From JABGPL01 sp964387885 (GTDB lineage Bacteria; Electryoneota; AABM5-125-24; Hatepunaeales; Hatepunaeaceae), in NCBI GenBank assembly GCA_964387885.1, contig CAYLYZ010000007.1:1-64000 (forward strand): a stretch of 64,000 nt of DNA. Direction: 5' to 3'. A program made the translations under genes and the position numbers. Of the stretch, positions 54,201-61,855 are shown piece after piece. Numbering within the stretch: position 1 is the stretch's first letter; every line of letters starts with the position of its first letter. Under the pieces are notes generated by a model. The model ran no database searches. It was not told the origin of the DNA and worked only from the letters and a program-made list of their open reading frames with translations.

Positions 54201-56292
54201 CATCGTCGATTGCGGTTTCCAGAATAGTTGTGTAAACAGGTTGGTCGATAACCTCAAAACTCGTTTCTACTGGAATTAAATTTGGGCCGGTCACTGTCAT
54301 CAGGTACTCACCTGTCTGCAGGGGATCAACAACGATGCTAAGTCGACCCTCTTCATCCGTATATCCTCCATACCGGATTTCTTCATCCTCTAACATCCTG
54401 AAGACATGGACATATGCTCCGGGAACAGGTTGGTCATTTCCAAAAGATATGGTTGCTTTAATCAGTGAGGTTCCAGTTGGTTTCTCCTCAGTGAAATCCA
54501 CAAATAGTGCTTGTGGATCCCGAGTCCAGACCTGCATGCCCGGATCACCCATGATATTGTAAGTGTAGAAATAATAACCAACTGATTGGCCATTGTTATT
54601 TTGCCTGTACGATGGATAATTATCCAATAGACTTAGTTTTGCACTCACGGAAAGCGCTCCCAGGGTGTACACCCCCTCATTGAGTAATGCATGATAAAAC
54701 GCACCATCCATGGTATTGTTAAACCAGGTATGTGTATGCAAATCAGAAGGACCAAAACAAGCAACTCCCCCACGGGCTCCATCATTATTATTCCATGACC
54801 TGAGGTATGCCTCACCCCTACTCTCCGGATTAGTATCATTCCATGTATTTGTGTAATCATTCGTACCACAAACCATTCCGGTTACCACCGGAAGCTTTGA
54901 TCCATTTCGCAGATTTCGTATCTGATTGGGAAAGATATCACCCCAGGTCTGAAATCCACGGAAATTAATGAATCCAACTCCTGCGTTAATACCATTAAAA
55001 ATTACACCGTGATTTGGTCGTTCACCACCAAACCAATTTGCATACGCCTCATGAATATTATCTCTAATATATCCGACGCCCATCATCAACTCTCTGACCG
55101 CTACGTTACACTGTATGCAGGACCCTACACCATGGGCAATTAGAACCGCTCCCTCAACCCATGGCTCTTCTACGAAGGGAGTATTTTCATAAGCGAGAAT
55201 TTTCTGAACCATCCGGTGCAGTTCTACAGGAGTAGCTGCTGGAAGTCTGCCAATAAAACCTTCCGGTATCCAGGAATCAATGCCTGCATCCCCCTCCCAG
55301 CAAACGAATTGGTTCTGAGAAGCGTGATAGCCCTGACGTTCACCTCGGTTATCATGAAAATAAGGATTTGGTATCTGTCCCTGAACATCTCCCGTCAGGA
55401 GGACAAACGTCGGTGGGATTTCCCATTCATCCCATGCGTCCTGGAGATATGCTTCCAGATTCTCACGCCTGTTTCCTATTTCTCTGAGATCTGCTATCGA
55501 GACTTTGAATCCTTTTCTCTCTTTCCATTCTATCAACGGTTCAAGTTCATCGAGTAAACCGTCGTTAGCCACCACTATTACATAATGACCGAGCAGATCC
55601 TCACGCATGCCAATATCGTCACGACCGGGCTCTCCATTGGCATACAATCTTTCCAACTGTCGGTAAACCGGGAATTCGAATTTCCGACCGGTACTTTGCT
55701 TTTCGGGAATATCTTCGAAATCTATTTCAACCTCCAAATCGCGATGAATTCGAAGTTGCCTTTTGGAGGGATTAAAGCTGAACGGCATCATGTCAATCAG
55801 CGCCATTTTTTTCCCACCAACTGAGAAGACTTCAGAGAGAACTACAGGGATTTCCGGAAAAAATTCGTCTCGGTCGTACAACTCACTTAATGTGACAGCC
55901 TGGACTTCTGAACCAGATTTATCTTGATTAATGGTTGGGAAAGGTGAAATGTCTATTTCGGAAAGTAATTCTGTATCATGGAAGTTGAAGGATATTGTGG
56001 GATGTTTTCCCTGAGGAACTTCAATCCATCTACTCCAGGACGGTAATGATGGCCCGCCCGGTTCTCCAATAACTCCATCAGCTTCTATGTCTATTTTCTG
56101 AAATTCTCTGCCGGTAATTTCTATAGTTTCAAACACCACACTTGCATCTGGTATTTCAAGTTTTATTTGAGCAACCTTTTCTTCTAATATGACTTCTGTA
56201 CTCTTCAAATCACGCGCTGAGGTCGGCATTGTCAAAACTGATGCGACCATAAATAGCGTCGAAAATATCTTCCACGGCATAGTGAACTTCAA
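51208..56292 (-). CDS. Gingipain-like (C25) T9SS-sorted protein with substituted catalytic His
   Basis: Secreted protein of 1694 residues, colinear with the C25 protein at the left edge. The TTG at 56292 has GGGAGG six bases upstream and is preferred over an internal ATG. The signal peptide ends near PTSARD. The propeptide-like region (about 30-220) is followed by the C25 fold. The dyad is incomplete: Cys475 is kept (GMVCGTND) but the SGHG position reads FRGFQTW, with Phe447 instead of His. CARDB-like, jelly-roll-like, carboxypeptidase-regulatory (SIHGTVIAAEGDLPMEGVRV), ASH-like and propeller-like regions follow, then a T9SS domain (WPNPFNPSTKLDF ... GVYIIQLTAG). Confidence 0.85.
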   Translation of the reverse strand: MKFTMPWKIFSTLFMVASVLTMPTSARDLKSTEVILEEKVAQIKLEIPDASVVFETIEITGREFQKIDIEADGVIGEPGGPSLPSWSRWIEVPQGKHPTISFNFHDTELLSEIDISPFPTINQDKSGSEVQAVTLSELYDRDEFFPEIPVVLSEVFSVGGKKMALIDMMPFSFNPSKRQLRIHRDLEVEIDFEDIPEKQSTGRKFEFPVYRQLERLYANGEPGRDDIGMREDLLGHYVIVVANDGLLDELEPLIEWKERKGFKVSIADLREIGNRRENLEAYLQDAWDEWEIPPTFVLLTGDVQGQIPNPYFHDNRGERQGYHASQNQFVCWEGDAGIDSWIPEGFIGRLPAATPVELHRMVQKILAYENTPFVEEPWVEGAVLIAHGVGSCIQCNVAVRELMMGVGYIRDNIHEAYANWFGGERPNHGVIFNGINAGVGFINFRGFQTWGDIFPNQIRNLRNGSKLPVVTGMVCGTNDYTNTWNDTNPESRGEAYLRSWNNNDGARGGVACFGPSDLHTHTWFNNTMDGAFYHALLNEGVYTLGALSVSAKLSLLDNYPSYRQNNNGQSVGYYFYTYNIMGDPGMQVWTRDPQALFVDFTEEKPTGTSLIKATISFGNDQPVPGAYVHVFRMLEDEEIRYGGYTDEEGRLSIVVDPLQTGEYLMTVTGPNLIPVETSFEVIDQPVYTTILETAIDDDGEGQSSGNEDTIINPGETIELGVMISNSGDERSESFTTTLLSRSPWIELVNAEAQYPEIEPGEFEEGEVAYVFSCSPEMPDGIELGFELLIDYGEEQWREGFNLNTVGYSFEIIDFEFANDGLAPGVIDDLIVTIENNGELDALPIRASLHSIDPKIQIREAETFLGAIEIGQQVRNSRQPFEIFAAPNSYPMCEVSFGLLLEDDTGRSDSLIIPVLVGGNVEIAPQGPTNYGYWAFDSRDTTGGMNPEYDWAAGNNNANLRLNDQDDGGANNMAGMHGQRALVDLPWDFIYHGNAYNLISVSSNGWMCFGRSDQVSWNNQEMGSPLAPPAMLCPFWTDLWSGQIFAWHDDEADRFIIEWRNCQNRGGSHTFAVHLYNPEVIPTQTGDGEFIFLYERGNVNAPGRDYPEEAVTIGFSSPDRNDGMTITHARDWDPRTEDLEEDMAVRFTTGPLSEFGSIHGTVIAAEGDLPMEGVRVMLDGTGFFSLTDENGEYFLENAPVGTYDIIAQRRYFNDAVSEQIEIIEDEDVEVNFIMTYPTFNIDVEELNVQVWPDSTADTAFEIWNEGNGPLDFEIVLNPRFEDPEMDIEWGEIFNYAVGDSVDDSGLYGVAFDGENFYISGQVSRREFPHMLYVFDRDGNHREDVQQYNIDSSVTRGYTEIDFNGENLVAVEQRRIVTLTREGAFVDSFTTEENPTQAMTWSPDRGTFFAKSMTGRRFYEYDTIGNVVNEFEYEGETIYSIGMTWFAEDPEGFNLYIFAHNRHPDEVGDRSRLELRKMNPETGEIRLIRYLRFEGMTEDDRPLGCVITNRWNPLLWTFIGLINVTPKDRLVGFEIGPNLSWISYDPQIGSVQPEERQSFGLSVNSIGMPEQDYSLVLELFHNAEGDRFDIPLLISIGEVSVSADNLVTPTGFGLSAAWPNPFNPSTKLDFYLPFNSEAGIMVWDVSGRLVNEFHIGNLSSGSHSFEFDGSDLASGVYIIQLTAGNLVTSRKVVLMR

Positions 56293-56688
56293 GATTAACC
56301 TCCCGAGTTGTCTTAGTAAAGTTCATTTTCATATCTGTTTGCAAGTCAATTCCCCCCAAATAATATTCCTCATTTGTCGGGATTAAATATCAAACAGATA
56401 TTATCTCAAAAATTGAATTCTCAAGCAGAAATTGCAAATCTAATAACCTAATACAAAAATAAGTTATTATTGAATCAACAAAATCAGGTTGATTACAATA
56501 CTAATTTCCGGAGAAATCAGATATCAAAACAGACGGCAAAGAACAATTACTTTCGTAGTAATTCAGGGATACCATTCCGGATCAACACAACAACTGGTAA
56601 AGCGGCATCCCGTCCACTTTACCAGTAAGATTGTTTAAAGTAAATAGCTCTTAATGCGTTGCTTCTGAATTCCTTAAAAAAACCAGAG
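56293..56688. other. Intergenic region with one hairpin
   Basis: Between the C25 gene and the small lipoprotein, both on the minus strand. It holds a hairpin ACTGGTAAAG-14-CTTTACCAGT at 56593-56626, about 60 bases after the lipoprotein stop, with no strong T-tract; it may end that transcript. The remainder is AT-rich and probably contains the C25 promoter, which I cannot place. Confidence 0.45.
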
Positions 56689-57021
56689 TTATCTACCCAA
56701 TTTCTCCATTTCAGACTCGAGAATGCGCAGGCGTTCTTCAGCCTTCTTCCGTGCGTCTTCAGCACGGAGTTTAGCTTTAATAGCAGCTGCTCGTGCTTCC
56801 TGAACACGATTGTCATGGCTCAATTCAACCGCTTCCTGAAAATATTCCTCTGCCTTGTTATAATCGTCTGTAGCATGTGCATCCGCACTCACTTCCATAG
56901 CCGCCTCGAGAGCTTTTTCAGCTCTGGCGAGCTCTCTATCTGCTGTTGTATCACAGCCTGATAAGAAGGTTACCGATGAGATAGCGAAACACAACAACAA
57001 TACACAAAAGATACGGGACAT
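56689..57021 (-). CDS. Small coiled-coil lipoprotein (DUF4398-like)
   Basis: A 110-residue lipoprotein with lipobox FLSGC (Cys23). The mature part is almost entirely helical and rich in Ala, Glu, Lys and Arg (ARAEKALEAAMEVSADAHAT ... AAAIKAKLRAEDARKKAEER), giving long amphipathic helices similar to DUF4398-type periplasmic proteins. Its role may be envelope spacing or TPR-like binding. ATG at 57021 follows GGAGATAAGA. Monocistronic. Confidence 0.8.
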   Translation of the reverse strand: MSRIFCVLLLCFAISSVTFLSGCDTTADRELARAEKALEAAMEVSADAHATDDYNKAEEYFQEAVELSHDNRVQEARAAAIKAKLRAEDARKKAEERLRILESEMEKLGR

Positions 57022-57260
57022 TCTTATCTCCTATTTGTTTTAATTTCCAACCTTTAATCCGGATTGAAACAGGATTTACTCAACAACCCAAAAACATGCA
57101 GCTAATTCTCAGTTATGTCATCTGAGAAATTAGTAGAAACCCGGGCAAATAAAAAAATACCCAACCTAAAAATATAACACTTTATCATTGAAATGTTAAG
57201 TCAGTTTCAATGATTTTTTCTAAATATGGATATAATAATAAACATAAATAGTGCATTTTT

Positions 57261-58955
57261 TTAGACGTCCCGTTCCTGGATTGATTGTCTTCCCAACCTC
57301 AAAGGAATTAACAGAATCAGCGCATTAACACCGGCAACCATTACTACAGCCCCAAGAGCACGCCCTGCCGGGAACGGGCCATGTCCCAGTAGATATATAA
57401 AATAACCACTGGCAGGCCACCCCAGAATTGCTACCATAATAGCTACATACAGGAGACTGATCACAACTGTCAAAACTCCCCCGGGAGTTGAAGCGATACG
57501 CATCGGGCTTTCTTCCTTGAAGTCAGGAAAGAGTGCACCCATTCCAATACCGAGTCCCGTAAGTGCAACTCCCATCAGAAATGTTCCGACTGTCGTCAGG
57601 ATCATCATTGCCTGCGTTACATTCAGAACCTGATTTGTTATCCATACAATTATCTCACATAATCCCATAAATATTACAAATGCGAGGAAAAACTTCTCCC
57701 AGAAAAGCATATTCACCGAAACAGGTGCTCCCCTCACCACCCAGAATCCATGACCTTCCAAACTGATAAGTGGGAATACAAATCTAACTGCAAGCGTTGC
57801 CAGGATAAATCCGGTGAAAGCAAAATTCAGGAATAGTACTAATATCTTCCAGTGGGGATTATCGAAGTTAAAACGCGATGACACATAGATCAGGTTTAAA
57901 AGATATACCATCAGGAAAGCGACGAGTATCAGAAACTGTCCCCATTGACTGGGATTCCTGACAAACATCAGGACATCCTTGAGTAACATCGCATTTAATG
58001 GATTTGGAAGAATCTTTCGTGTAAATCGATATGCAGATTTTTGGGACTGATAGTGGCTCTTCCGTCCTGTGAAATCTTCAAACGCCGCCCAACTCGGATA
58101 ATAAACCCTTGAAGACAACACGACCAACCATCGAAGCCAGACAATTGAGGTGAGTGTTAACAGAGTTAAGAGAAACAGGATTCTCGAATTATTGCCCTTG
58201 CGCGTTTCACGCATTGCGGTAGCAAGCCAGCTTGGTGGGGTCAACGGAGACTTACTTTCCTGGCTTAGAGTAGATATATACTGCTCAGCGGCTGAAGTCC
58301 GGATCTTCCCTTCGACAATAAGCCCTTGTCTGCGCTCATTAATGACAAATATAATAGATCCAACCAGGATTAAAGTCATCATTATTGTAACCAGACGTGC
58401 TGAGGTCAGTCGAATCAAGAACACCAGCATGATCAATATTGTAACCCCAATTTCAGCCGAAATTAAAATCAAGGGTCCTAATCCGAAGATAATCAAAATG
58501 GTCGTCATGAAAACAGGAATATCCATCACCCAGCCCCAGGCAATTATCAATGGCACTCCCATGACGGCAAGTGACCAGGAACTGTAGGTCAGGTTATCCA
58601 TGAAGCGACTCAAGAAAACACGACGGTGTGAGACGGGACGGGCAAAAAGAAACGGAATCTCCTCTGATCTGTAGATCGTCGCGATTCCGGTGATGAGATT
58701 ACTGACGACGAGCATCGCGAACAATGTGAACCACGTTATCGGAATTACTTTCCACATCAATGGTTCACCAATATCCTGAATAGAAAGCAACTTCTCGAAG
58801 ATTATCCTGAAGAAGAATGTCGCGCCAATGCCAAACCCGATTATGACAATCAGCGAAACTGCTTTCCCGATCCGCATCCTCAGAGTATCAAGTGCAAATG
58901 AACCCCAGAGTATCCGCAGTTTCCACCCCATTCCTGTCAGTGGAAATTCCGACAT
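57261..58955 (-). CDS. ABC transporter permease (ABC-2-like exporter)
   Basis: A 564-residue integral membrane protein with about 12 hydrophobic segments in two halves, split by a cytoplasmic loop (about 295-325) with basic residues. The segment IYRSEEIPFLFARPVSHRRV is typical of permeases that pair with CcmA-like ATPases. Its ATG overlaps the ATPase stop by one base (TGATG), so the two are coupled. The substrate is unknown. No extracytoplasmic domain is evident. Confidence 0.82.
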   Translation of the reverse strand: MSEFPLTGMGWKLRILWGSFALDTLRMRIGKAVSLIVIIGFGIGATFFFRIIFEKLLSIQDIGEPLMWKVIPITWFTLFAMLVVSNLITGIATIYRSEEIPFLFARPVSHRRVFLSRFMDNLTYSSWSLAVMGVPLIIAWGWVMDIPVFMTTILIIFGLGPLILISAEIGVTILIMLVFLIRLTSARLVTIMMTLILVGSIIFVINERRQGLIVEGKIRTSAAEQYISTLSQESKSPLTPPSWLATAMRETRKGNNSRILFLLTLLTLTSIVWLRWLVVLSSRVYYPSWAAFEDFTGRKSHYQSQKSAYRFTRKILPNPLNAMLLKDVLMFVRNPSQWGQFLILVAFLMVYLLNLIYVSSRFNFDNPHWKILVLFLNFAFTGFILATLAVRFVFPLISLEGHGFWVVRGAPVSVNMLFWEKFFLAFVIFMGLCEIIVWITNQVLNVTQAMMILTTVGTFLMGVALTGLGIGMGALFPDFKEESPMRIASTPGGVLTVVISLLYVAIMVAILGWPASGYFIYLLGHGPFPAGRALGAVVMVAGVNALILLIPLRLGRQSIQERDV

Positions 58956-59698
58956 CAGATTGAAGTCTTTTTAGTCAGTTCAAGGAAGGCATCTTCAAGG
59001 CTGGTGCTCCCACTGGAAATCTCTTCGATCGTTCCGGTTGCGACCAGTTTACCCTTTTTAATAATTCCAATCCGGTCACACAGTTCTTCAGCATTGGAGA
59101 GAGTATGAGTCGACATAAACACCGTTCCCCCACCCTGGCAGAATTCAACAAGGACGTCTTTGACGAGTTTCACACCTGAAGGATCTAGACCTACCATCGG
59201 TTCATCGATGAAAACTACATCGGGTGAATGGATAAACGCCGAAGCCATGACGAGTCGTTGTTTCATACCGTGTGAGTATTCACCGGCACGTTTATCCGCC
59301 CATTCATCCATATCGAACTTGTTAAAAAGGTGATTAACCCTGCGGATAGTGTCGTAAGTACTCATCCTGTAAAGACCGGCACAGTAGAAGAGGAATTCCC
59401 GTCCGGTGAGGCTTTCGTAGATATAGGGGCTGTCGGGTACAAATCCCATCAGTCTTTTGGCAGGTATCGGATCCTGTTGAACGTCATTCCCGACGATCTT
59501 TACTTTGCCTTCAGTCGGACGGGTCAGTCCGGTGGCAAGTTTCATCGCGGTAGTCTTTCCCGCGCCATTGCGCCCGAGAAATCCGAACAATTCACCGGGG
59601 TATACATCGAGGCTAAGACTGTCAAGAGCGACTGATTTCCCATAGCGTTTCGTAGCGCCATAAAACTCAATCGCCGGTGTTCCGTTTGAAGTTTCCAG
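58955..59698 (-). CDS. ABC transporter ATP-binding protein (CcmA-like)
   Basis: ATPase partner of the permease, about 247 residues if begun at CTG 59698. Walker A GRNGAGKTT, Q-loop region MGFVPDSP, signature EYSHGMKQRL, Walker B VVFIDEPMVGLDP and H-loop MSTHT are intact. The first conventional start (TTG 59590) would begin at FGFLGRNG and remove the A-loop and first strands. The same frame extends upstream with FYGATKRYGKSVALDSLSL, the expected N-terminus, to a TAG; CTG at 59698 is the only plausible initiator. An ATG-led frame overlaps in another phase, so a frameshift is an alternative. Confidence 0.85.
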   Translation of the reverse strand: METSNGTPAIEFYGATKRYGKSVALDSLSLDVYPGELFGFLGRNGAGKTTAMKLATGLTRPTEGKVKIVGNDVQQDPIPAKRLMGFVPDSPYIYESLTGREFLFYCAGLYRMSTYDTIRRVNHLFNKFDMDEWADKRAGEYSHGMKQRLVMASAFIHSPDVVFIDEPMVGLDPSGVKLVKDVLVEFCQGGGTVFMSTHTLSNAEELCDRIGIIKKGKLVATGTIEEISSGSTSLEDAFLELTKKTSI

Positions 59699-60036
59699 GA
59701 GTAAAAATCTCTAAATACAGGTCCGAATTTAGTATTTGATATCAACATCCAAAGCACTGGATTTCCAGACTCAGAAGTCTAATCAGATACATCATTTAAA
59801 GATAATAAATGGTGGGGGGAAAGTCAATTGAAGCAGAGCGTTAAATACTTTCAATTCTCTATGGAAATGTAGGGGTATGTCACCACGTTCCATAATCCCA
59901 ATATGATTATACAATCCAATTCCACATTTAACCGTTTCATGAATTCGAGCATATAATCGTCAAAGTGATAGATGACTGACCGGTAATACTATTGATTTAT
60001 ATTGACTTAGGATGAAGGATTAAGTTTCTAACTGAT

Positions 60037-60124
60037 GTCGTCTTTGCGAGAATCGTAGAGACGAAGCAATCTCTGCGAGTTCCTATACAAATGGGATTGC
60101 TTCGCTGCGCTCGCAATGACGAGG
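60037..60124. repeat. Dispersed repeat, GCGAG...GATTGCTTCGC family, copy 2
   Basis: GTCGTCTTTGCGAGAATCGT with GAAGCAATCTCTGCGAG on the left and GGGATTGCTTCGCTGCGCTC with GCAATGACGAGG on the right, inverted relative to each other. It sits in the 585-base gap 59699-60283, which also holds the palindrome at 60165 and the Fic-like promoter. Confidence 0.75.
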
Positions 60125-60164
60125 TGTGATGTGAATAATTGGGTTATTGCTGGTTTTTCGAACA

Positions 60165-60188
60165 GGGGCACGGCACGCCGTGCCCGTA
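60165..60188. repeat. Dispersed palindrome, GGGCACGG family, copy 2
   Basis: GGGCACGG-CACG-CCGTGCCC then GTAC, related to the element at 8464-8482. Confidence 0.6.
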
Positions 60189-60210
60189 CGGTGTGTTTTG
60201 GTTTGAGATT

Positions 60211-60269
60211 TTGACATTTATACAGATTTTGTTTTGTTATTAAAATAATATGTCGTATATTTTAATAAC
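60211..60269 (+). promoter_or_regulatory. Promoter and 34-bp palindromic operator of the Fic-like gene
   Basis: -35 TTGACA (60211-60216), 18-base spacer, -10-like TGTTAT (60235-60240). Overlapping the -10 is a perfect inverted repeat GTTATTAAAATA (60236-60247), 10 bases, TATTTTAATAAC (60258-60269). The half-sites are 22 bases apart centre to centre, about two helical turns, as for a dimeric winged-helix repressor. A second copy with the same layout follows the gene. Confidence 0.65.
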
Positions 60270-60283
60270 GTCTGAAATATTAA

Positions 60284-61381
60284 ATGGTGACTGAGATGAA
60301 AGATAACCAGTTTGTTTGGGAGACCAGTCCGAAAGCTTCAGCTCCTAAGGCAGAAAAGCAGGAGTTGGGATCTACGCCTGATTTCCAACTTCAGGATAAC
60401 ACTGTTCTGTTTGATGATAAACTGCGCGGATTGTTCTATGATGCATCTATAGCGTTAGGGAGGTTGGATAATGCGACCTCGCTTCTTCCTGACCTTAATG
60501 TTTTCAGTTACTTGTACGTGCTGAAAGAGGCTGTTTTGTCATCGAAGATTTCGGGGATTCACACCTCACTCTTCGATCTGCTGACGATTGGTCATGGACT
60601 GTTTCCCAGGGATACCTCCGAGACTGTTGAGGAAGTCATGCAGTATGTTAATACAATTATGTTTGGGATGAGGATGAATCCATCGAGGTCGAGGGTAACT
60701 GAGGAGCTCATCTCAATGATTTATGTGAATTTAGCCAGGAACGAACCTGAAAGCATTATTGAAGAGGGCAAACAAGCAATAGAAAAAATCTTCCAGTATT
60801 TAAGTAACCTTATTAACAATAAGGCTACGCCTTCACTTGAAAAAGCTGCTTTTATTCCTGCCCAATTCTATGCTATATCCCCATTGCCAAAATATAATTT
60901 CAGGATTAGTCGTATACTTACGACGTTGCTACTCAATGATAAAATGATGCTATCAGCACCATTGTCATTCATCAGTTCATATTTTCATAAACACAAAAAT
61001 GAATATCATCAAAAGCTCAATACTGTAAAGGAATTTGGCGATTGGAAGGGATGGCTGGATTTTTTTTCTACAGCGGTAATTGAAACTGCTCGCGAGGGAT
61101 TAGAGACTGCGGAGTCAGTTCATTGTGACCGACAAAATGATATAAATGCGATTGAAAGAGAATTCCCCCGCCATGCAGCATTAATGACAGTGCGAGAGAC
61201 ATTGTCAACAAAGCTGATTTCGACTATTCCTGATATTGCAGAGCAGACAGGATTGACATACCCAACGGTTAAGTCATCACTTGATAAACTAATTGAGATG
61301 GGTATTGTGAGATTGGTGCATAAAAGGTTGCGGAACAAATCCTTTGTATATTGGAGTTATATTCAGTACTTTGAAGAATAA
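60284..61381 (+). CDS. Fic-fold protein with C-terminal winged helix and degenerate catalytic motif
   Basis: A 365-residue cytosolic protein with the layout of class II Fic AMP-transferases: Fic_N region (about 38-120), Fic core (about 135-265) and a winged HTH at the C-terminus (IPDIAEQTGLTYPTVKSSLD). The catalytic motif HPFxxGNGR aligns without gaps to SPLPKYNFR (199-207): His is Ser, and both Gly are replaced. The inhibitory motif SSRIEG aligns to SSKISG (86-91), with Glu replaced by Ser. It is therefore probably not an AMP-transferase but a DNA-binding regulator. ATG at 60284; an ATG at 60296 after GGTGA is also possible. Confidence 0.75.
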   Translation: MVTEMKDNQFVWETSPKASAPKAEKQELGSTPDFQLQDNTVLFDDKLRGLFYDASIALGRLDNATSLLPDLNVFSYLYVLKEAVLSSKISGIHTSLFDLLTIGHGLFPRDTSETVEEVMQYVNTIMFGMRMNPSRSRVTEELISMIYVNLARNEPESIIEEGKQAIEKIFQYLSNLINNKATPSLEKAAFIPAQFYAISPLPKYNFRISRILTTLLLNDKMMLSAPLSFISSYFHKHKNEYHQKLNTVKEFGDWKGWLDFFSTAVIETAREGLETAESVHCDRQNDINAIEREFPRHAALMTVRETLSTKLISTIPDIAEQTGLTYPTVKSSLDKLIEMGIVRLVHKRLRNKSFVYWSYIQYFEE

Positions 61382-61398
61382 GTAAAGGTGAAATAGAT

Positions 61399-61432
61399 GT
61401 TATTAAAATCTATGCCTTACTATTTTAATAAT
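61399..61432. promoter_or_regulatory. Second 34-bp palindrome downstream of the Fic-like gene
   Basis: GTTATTAAAATC, 10 bases, TATTTTAATAAT: same half-sites, spacing and length as the upstream operator (23 of 24 half-site positions identical or differing only at the ends). It begins 18 bases after the stop codon. Confidence 0.65.
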
Positions 61433-61438
61433 AGCAAT

Positions 61439-61558
61439 GTAGGTCGGAATCTTATTCCGACTTTTTTTTACACGATAATATTGATAATTATCCTCTCACG
61501 AATCTGGTTGGTCTACACGTCTATGATATAAAATCGTCGGAATGAGATTCCGACCTAC
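61439..61558. repeat. Inverted repeat, GTAGGTCGGAAT family, with terminator-like left arm
   Basis: Left arm 61439-61461 and right arm 61536-61558 are inverse copies matching at 22 of 23 bases. Each arm also folds on itself (GTCGGAAT with ATTCCGAC). The left arm is followed by a run of eight or more T, so it can end transcription of the Fic-like gene. Confidence 0.8.
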
Positions 61559-61700
61559 GAATTGGTGAAATCTAATCAATCATTATTCTTCAAAAAGGAG
61601 TATTTTCCCAAAAAAAATCTTGACTTGAATTAAAAAAAAATCTATATTTAATGCTTTAGTGAAATTGAAGCTGTTCTAACTGCTCAAAAACACTAAGACT

Positions 61701-61772
61701 GGCTCCATCGTCCAGTGGTTAGGACACAGGGTTTTCGACCCTGCAACGGGGGTTCGATTCCCCCTGGGGCTA
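61701..61772 (+). tRNA. tRNA-Glu (anticodon UUC)
   Basis: A 72-nucleotide cloverleaf. Acceptor GGCTCCA pairs with TGGGGCT (with wobbles), discriminator A; D-arm region CGTCCAGTGGTTAGGACA; anticodon stem CAGGG/CCCTG with loop TTTTCGA, anticodon TTC; T-arm GGGGG-TTCGATT-CCCCC. CCA is not encoded (ACAG follows). Confidence 0.95.
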
Positions 61773-61797
61773 CAGCAATTCAATTCTTGAATTTCAA

Positions 61798-61829
61798 ACA
61801 CCTCTGGCTTTGCCGGAGGTGTTTTATTT
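61798..61829 (+). terminator. Terminator after tRNA-Glu
   Basis: ACACCTCTGGC-TTT-GCCGGAGGTGT followed by TTTATTT, 25 bases after the tRNA and 27 bases before the end of the convergent metallophosphoesterase gene. Confidence 0.88.
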
Positions 61830-61855
61830 GTCAACATCGTTGAGCCTGAAACAGC

